64,000 nt of DNA, taken from Adenanthera pavonina. Lineage: Eukaryota > Streptophyta > Magnoliopsida > Fabales > Fabaceae. Made by a program: the position numbers and the translations under genes. Location: NCBI GenBank assembly GCA_026686845.1, contig JAIVEN010000004.1:24832827-24896826 (forward strand), given 5' to 3'. Numbering within the stretch: position 1 is the first letter of the stretch; every line of letters begins with the position of its first letter. Of the stretch, positions 58,310 through 64,000 are shown in pieces. The notes beneath the pieces were generated by a model. The model ran no database searches. It saw only the letters and a list, made by a program, of their open reading frames with translations, and was not told the origin of the DNA.

Positions 58310-59980
58310 TGTAACATCCTAACTTTCTAAACCAACCACCTATCACAGAATACACCAAAAGGTAGAAGACATAGATAGAAACAAGGGACGGTGCCATGGT
58401 GAGACATGATTCTGGAATAGGATGAAGTTTGAAGTAGTGAGGCACGGCGTCATGGCCGCATATCTTGTGCCGTGGCCCTAATGATAGATTCAGCATTAGT
58501 TTTTAACTAATGCATTAGACTAACTTCTGATACGCATGAATCCTTACTCCAACCTCCGATTCACTCAATTTTAAATCCTATAGGTCATGCCATTCATAAT
58601 TTAACCATATACACCAACCACGCCTCAAAAAATACCTCCATATAGAGATTCTGGATATTCAAAACCAAAATGATCACTTTTGGACCAAAATAAAGAACCA
58701 AACAAACCAAATCACCACCAATTGGCCCTTGGCAGCTAGGGACCACTCTAACATGTCACATTAGACTCAAGAACCATGTTCAAGAAGGTTTCTTCCCAAA
58801 GAAGCTGTTCCTTTGGGTTTTGACCCATTTGAACCCAATTTCACACTAATAGGTTATATACCCAATTTGCATAACTAGGACTTGTGAACCAACCTAACTT
58901 ATAACCCAAGAACAAGGTGTCTGGAACCATGGGTTTTCGGCCTAAGAACAACAAGACCACAATGTGTAGGACATCATAAGCCACAGATTGAACATAATTA
59001 TCAATCATCATACCATAACATAACCTTAGGCCCAAGAACATACAAAGGGCCATTCATGAAACATAGTAGAGTTTAGAGGAGGTATACAGCAAAACCAGTT
59101 CACAGGCACACATGTACACAAAATAGAACACATAGAGTTACATGAACACGAGAAATAGCACTTTACTAAAATGGAACAACTACAGCACAGAGGGGACTTA
59201 ACCCCAACATAGTGCACTCTCAATCCTCCTTTTCGAAGCCCTCCTTGGTCTTCTCCTTGTTAATGCTAGATCCTTTACCTGGGATTTTTAGCCATGTGGT
59301 TTGACATATGTCCCAATAACCAGAGGTTTACTCATATATACATATAGACATACTTCGATAACAATATTCAATATTCAATATGAATGCAATATGCATGATA
59401 TGTAGACACAGATTCCATTAATACACCACTAGAACTATGAGCTAGTTACCCTAACATAGTAACCTTAACCAGTGGCCCCCTTCTAACAACTTGTGATGGC
59501 CAATTTTGGGGTTACTTCCAAGCTCTTCTCCTAATAGTCATGACTCGGCCAAAGGCCATTGCACTAAAAGGTTGGACTATGGCTTTCCTTCCCCTGAGCC
59601 ACTTGAATTGGTGGCTATTTAGAGAAGGTGCACCCTAATTCATAGCCACCTTAGTCTCTCGGCCACAAGACTACTAGTTAGTGACTAGAATACATGAACT
59701 ACACTACATGAACACAAGACCTTGTGTGCTATTTAGCGGATAAACATACCACGTGGTATTTAGAGTATCATCACCTAAACCATATGTCTCAACAACGTAT
59801 ATCATGTGACAATGCCTAATGCTTGCTAATATATCAACATATATCATTTTCTATTATGCTACCATGCCATATGAACATAGATAGTAAATCATGGGGTGCA
59901 TCATAATCATTAACATGTTAATATCAATCATACTCATACCATTTCATGTTCACTAATGCCAACAGCCATTTTGGTAATAA
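58310..59980 (-). mobile_element. gypsy copy C downstream LTR, 5' portion
   Basis: Starts TGTAACATCCTAAC and aligns block by block with gypsy LTR1 (for example CATATAGAGATTCTGGAT near 58650 against CATATGGAGATTTTGGAT near 714; the GGGTTTTGACC block near 58817; CCAGTGGCCCCCTT near 59473 against CCAGTGAAGGC). It is a diverged subfamily of the same gypsy element. The other LTR end and polypurine tract are absent: around 59980 the sequence passes straight into integrase-like DNA, so the element carries an internal deletion. Confidence 0.65.
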
Positions 59981-60871
59981 ATGAAGATAGTAGGTGGTAT
60001 TGAAAGTCAATCTCATCCCCATAGCCTCCTAAAGGGACCTCTAAAACATAGATGTGAATTGTGGATCTCTATTTGAAACAATGTTCTTTGCGACTCTATG
60101 TAACCTAACTATCTCATCCACATATAACTATGCAAGCTTCTCCATAGTAATAGTCTCCTTGATGGGCAAGAAATATGCCAACTTAGTTAACCTATCAATA
60201 ATCACCCAAATTGCATTGTGTCCAAAGGAAGTTTGATGCAAGCCCATCAAAAAATACATAAAGATCTGGTCCCATTTCCACTCCAGGAGCTCCAATGGCT
60301 GTAACAACCATGTGGGACGCTGATGCTTCATCTTCACACATTGATAGACTAAACATTTTGACATGTATTCAGTGACATCTCTTCTCATCCCTAGTCACCA
60401 GTAACCATGTCTCAAATTATGGTACATCTTGGTAGTGCTTGGGAAAACGGTGTACTGGCTTTTATGGTCTTCCTCCTTCTCACATAGGCCCTTGACATTA
60501 GGCACACAATTCCTCCCATGATATCAGATAATCCCATCTTTATGTACATCAAAATCTTGTGTTTCACCCATCTCAACTTGTTCTCTTACACCCAAAAGGT
60601 ATTCATATTCTAGCTGCGCATAACAGATCTTGTTTTGCAAATTGCTCAATACATTGATCGATCCCAAAACCAAGGTACCAAGCTTTATAGAGATAGACAA
60701 AATCAGACCCCTCAAGCTTTCAATTAATTGTTGTTCCTGCATCATTATAGTCACCACATGAATAGACTTCCTGCTCAACGTGTCCACCACTACATTTGCA
60801 TTGCCAGGAAGATACTTCTAGGTGTAATCATAATCCTTTAAAAACTCTATCTAACAATGCTGCCTCATATT
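59981..60871 (-). pseudogene. gypsy copy C RNase H end and integrase N-terminal half
   Basis: At 60524-60790: MVDTLSRKSIHVVTIMM and EQQLIESLRGL, the end of RNase H. At 60128-60388: DVTEYMSKCLVYQCVKMKHQ, TWLLQPLELLEWKWDQIFM and GHNAIWVIIDRLTKLAYF, the zinc-binding and core region of gypsy integrase; the catalytic Asp expected after FM is Tyr. The rightmost bases meet the copia LTR at 60872, so RT and gag of this copy lie beyond the copia element or are lost. Confidence 0.82.
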
Positions 60872-62524
60872 TGTTGAATCAAGTCTTTTGATGATTCCAA
60901 ACCAACCTTCAAGAGCTTGGAATAAAGATATTAAAGGTGCACAAAAGGTTTCAAGTAAAGGAATTCTGGAGAAATCAGTGCAAGGATAGATGTAGAATGT
61001 TTAGTAATGTTTTAATTTGAGTAAAAGACTTTGATTTGGTGAAAAGATGTTTTAAAACCTTGATTCTATGTTAATTCATGGAATATTTGAATAACACCCA
61101 CCAACAGACGAAGTTTGAAAAGTTTATATTGATCTGTCGGTTTGAAAATTCGAACTTTGGCTTTGGAAAGTCGAATTTCGTATTGAAAATAAATAAGTCT
61201 GAAAAGAGGCTTCTCTGACAGATGAATTTTGACTTGAGAAAATTTGAATTTTGATAAGTGTCTGAAAGAAGCTTTCAGCAACAGACGAACTTTGGGTTTT
61301 GAAAATTTGAATTTCAGACAAAATGTAACTTATGAAAACTAAAGGAATTAGTCTAAAATTATGTCAAAGTTTATCTGAAACCAAGTTTAGATTGGGATTC
61401 AAAATTGCTCACTGACAGACGAACTTTGAACATGAAAATTTGAATTTCAAAAAGAAAGCTTGTGAGTCTATTATAATGATATCTTGACATATGAATGACA
61501 GTATTAATAAATTCGAATTTTGAAGTAAGTCTGAAAATAGGTTTCTCTGACAGACGAACTTTGTCCTTTGAAAATTCGAATTTCAAATAAGATAAACTGC
61601 TGTGCCTTATAAACTGACAGACAAATTTTGGGGTTCCAAAATTCAAATTTCGAAGGCACTGTAGCAAAATAAAATTACTGTTCACACTTAACAGAAAAAC
61701 TTTCCACTTGAAAATTCGTGTGTCACAACATAGGAACATTTTCCAAATATCGAAATTCGAACTTTGCTTCATGATAGACGAACTTCAGGTATTCAACATT
61801 GAAGTCTTTAGCCTTCAGTTTCTGTGAAATTCGTCTCTTGATCAACAGAAATTCGAATTTCAGAATGTCAGAAGCATTAAATGCGGTTGGTTAACGGATA
61901 GTTTTTCAGAGTAACCGTTGGATAACTTCTCCAATGGATAGATTTTGTCTGTAACGTATAGTTGAGACCTAAATCTATAAGTATAATATCATTTGAAGTT
62001 GTGGGTAACAATTTTAACTTTGTATATACTGAAACTCTGCCAATCATCTACTTAAAGTCTCTTACTCTCACACTTCAATATTTGTACTCCAACTTTCATA
62101 TTCACTATGGTTGAGAGAGTTTATTAGTTGTACACAATCTTATCTTCATCTGGAGGAAAGATTTTCTTATGAGGAGATATCACAAGGGATTGGGGAAGCA
62201 CTAAGTGAGAGTACAAAGAGTGAAAGTGTGAGCTCCAGAAATAGAGCATTAACTTTGTACTGAGGCATTTACAAGAAGCCCACTGAATTCTTGCAGAATG
62301 CTGGAAAATCTCAAGTGGTGACTTAGGGACTGGACGTAGGTCAAGTTAAGAGACCAAACCAGGATAAATATTTGAGTCTTCTCTTCCTTACTGTTACTTT
62401 TACTGCTTATTCGCTTATACTCTATTTTACCATTACACTTTACTTTCTTCACTTTCTTGACGTTTTGCAGAAAATTTTTAATCTTCCTAATTCACCCCCT
62501 CTTAGAAAGCCAGCTTATCTAACA
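60872..62524 (+). mobile_element. upstream LTR of plus-strand copia element, family S (S8)
   Basis: 1653 bp, TGTTGAATCAAGTCTTTTG to AAAGCCAGCTTATCTAACA, followed by a primer site and gag. Left flank is ATATT; the right partner lies outside the window. It carries the motif array (ACAGACGAAG near 61105, GACAGATGAAT near 61217, ACAGACGAACT near 61282, GACAGACGAACT near 61413 and 61549). The TATA box is degenerate (CTATAAGTATAAT at about 61975). Confidence 0.95.
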
Positions 62525-62526
62525 AG

Positions 62527-62539
62527 TGGTATCAGATCC
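62527..62539 (+). other. primer-binding site of plus copia element
   Basis: TGGTATCAGATCC, two bases after the LTR end, one mismatch from the initiator tRNA-Met site. It confirms the LTR edge at 62524. Confidence 0.88.
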
Positions 62540-62579
62540 CGAATTCCCAATCAAAAGATTTTACAGTCTGGGAATTACA

Positions 62580-63449
62580 AAGGTTGGCTTTGGAGAAAGT
62601 ATACTACTAGAGGGAAACAACACAAATAGACCACCTGGTTTCAGTGGAAAACACTATGGATACTGGAAGATGAGAATGCAAATTTATCTCCAATCCATTG
62701 ATCTGGACATCTGGTCCGTCATCCAAAAAGGAGATTTTGTTCCAATGGTATTACAGGATGATGGGAAGTACATAGAAAAGCCAGAAGCTGAAAGGAATGA
62801 GGAAGATAGAAGAAGAATCTTGCTGAACTTTAAGGCAAAACACTGCTTGGTAAGCGCTTTGAATGAAGAAGAATGTTACAGGGTCTCACAATGCTCCACT
62901 GCCAAGAAAATGTGGGACACCTTACAAATTGCTCATGAAGGAACAACTGAAGTTAGGGAAAACAAACTGAATACATGCATAGGTGATTACGAAAGCTTCC
63001 GAATGGCTGAAGGAGAGAGTATAAATGAGCTACAGAAGAGATTCACCCTCATGGTGAATCAACTGAAGAGTCTAGGAAAGGAGTACACTCAAATAGAAAA
63101 GGTTAGAAAGATCCTCAAAGTTCTCCCTCTGGAATGGCAACCCAAAGTAACAGCAATAGAGGAAGCCAGAGGAGAATCAATAGCCTCTGTCACTGCTCTT
63201 TTTAGTAGCCTCAAGGATTATGAAGAAAAAATGAAGGCTCTCAAGGAGGCAAGACAAGATAGAAAGAAGAAAGGTCTTGCTCCGAAAGCTGCTAAGGAGA
63301 AAGAAGAAGAATATGATGATGGAGATGAGCTAGATGAAGAAACTCTGGCTATGATGGTCAGAAAATTTGGACGATTCTACAGCAAGAAGAGAAATAAAAA
63401 AATCTTCAAAAAAGGTGCAACTGGAGATAGCAAGAGAGAAGTAAAATAA
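62580..63449 (+). pseudogene. copia gag (plus element), start codon lost
   Basis: Longest intact copia gag frame of the window. The frame is open from 62526 to a TAA at 63447-63449, but the position equivalent to the ATG of the other copy reads AAG (62580), so no normal start is seen. UBN2-type N-terminus: FGESILLEGNNTN, then PPGFSGKHYGYWKMRMQIYL, DIWSVIQKGDF. Middle: NFKAKHCLVSALNEEECYRV and AEGESINELQKRFTLMVNQL. C-terminal part: SIASVTALFSSLKDYEEKM and a Lys/Glu-rich helix. The stop lies ten bases before the zinc knuckle; the minus copy has Glu at this position. It is better preserved than the minus copy. Confidence 0.88.
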
Positions 63450-64000
63450 CCTATCACTTGCTATACGTGTAAAAAGCAGGGATATATCAAATGGGATTGT
63501 CCACAATTCCTCAAGAAGCAAGAGAAAGAAAAGAAAGCTACAGACAAAGGCAAGAAGAAAAGAGCTTATATCTCATCAATATGGGGCAAAAGCTCAGATG
63601 AAGAAGAAGATAATGAAGATGAAATTGCCAACATCTGTCTAATGGCACTTGCCTCTGAAGAAGCTGAAATCCCATGCAGCAGTGATCAAGAAGATGAGGT
63701 ATATGAATCTGAACTTTCATATTCTGAATTACTCGATGCATTTCATGAGCTGCATGATGAGTTTGTTAAGGTTGCTAAAGAATTGAAGCAAGCTAAGAAA
63801 AAGATTAACAAACTAGAATCTCAATGCAATATCTCTGAAATTACTTCTCTACCTATTGCTGAATTTGCTTGCTGTAAATCATGCATTGAACTAAAGCAAA
63901 CCAATGAATATCTAGTGAAAAGCATATCTAGGCTTACTAAAGGTAAAGATATATTGTTTGCTTTAATGGGAAGCCAAAGAATATCACAGCAAAAGGCTGG
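63450..64000 (+). pseudogene. copia gag C-terminus (plus element), continues past window
   Basis: Same frame as gag after its premature stop, open for 183 codons to the window edge. The zinc knuckle at 63459-63500 reads CYTCKKQGYIKWDC, with Tyr in place of the His ligand. Then an acidic stretch (SSDEEEDNEDE, about 63590-63625), ANICLMALASEEAE, and a long Lys/Glu/Leu helix (FHELHDEFVKVAKELKQAKK) likely to form a coiled coil, ending KGKDILFALMGSQRIS. The same order is seen in the minus copy at 35430-35940. Confidence 0.85.

Overview
The window looks like AT-rich, TE-saturated nuclear DNA of a flowering plant, probably a eudicot. No credible intact host gene is visible. Nearly everything is a nested stack of decayed transposable elements: Ty3/gypsy (Tekay/Del-like chromovirus), Ty1/copia (Sirevirus-like), an RTE-clade LINE, two Helitron copies with an RPA-like gene, one Tourist-like MITE and many solo LTRs. 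The kingdom call rests on these families, on plant initiator-tRNA-Met primer sites, and on the RPA-bearing Helitron.

Layout. 1-13388: tandem gypsy array on the minus strand. The gag start of one copy (1-390) shares an LTR (391-2958) with a second copy (internal 2959-9705, upstream LTR 9706-13388). A solo LTR (5821-7738) splits the second copy's pol, and its upstream LTR carries a copia solo LTR (10221-12123) that itself contains a MITE (10334-10711). 13389-17158: gypsy-type LTR with an internal 0.9-kb tandem duplication. 17159-18532: about 0.8 kb unassigned, then a copia LTR fragment. 18533-21295: head-to-head pair of copia LTRs forming a kilobase-scale inverted repeat. 21296-23678: truncated gypsy-type LTR. 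23679-38570: Sirevirus-like copia on the minus strand (upstream LTR 36912-38570, gag, protease, integrase, RT, RNase H) plus an additional ORF of about 720 codons after pol; solo LTRs sit in the extra ORF (25622-27276) and in pol (31494-34932). 38571-44054: Helitron Rep-helicase and intron-containing RPA-like gene, both decayed. 45091-51582: almost full-length RTE LINE split by two copia solo LTRs. 52850-58309: C-terminal helicase of a second Helitron copy, split by two more solo LTRs. 58310-60871: gypsy deletion derivative. 60872-64000: second Sirevirus-like copia, plus strand, running off the window.

Eight solo LTRs have recognisable 5-bp target duplications (six perfect, two with one mismatch), so the insertion order can be read directly and several broken genes can be traced across the insertions. 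Two LTR families dominate. Family S is the copia LTR, about 1.65 kb, from TGTTGAATCA to TATCTAACA, with 8 copies. Family G is a TGTAAC...GTTACA LTR of about 1.9-3.8 kb, with 5 copies. All recognisable enzymes carry stops, frameshifts or catalytic substitutions, mostly of the C-to-T/G-to-A kind expected of methylated repeats. No element here looks autonomous. The most interesting items are the extra copia ORF with LTR-like motifs upstream of it, the dense short-motif array inside family S LTRs, the inverted LTR pair, and the Helitron/RPA module.
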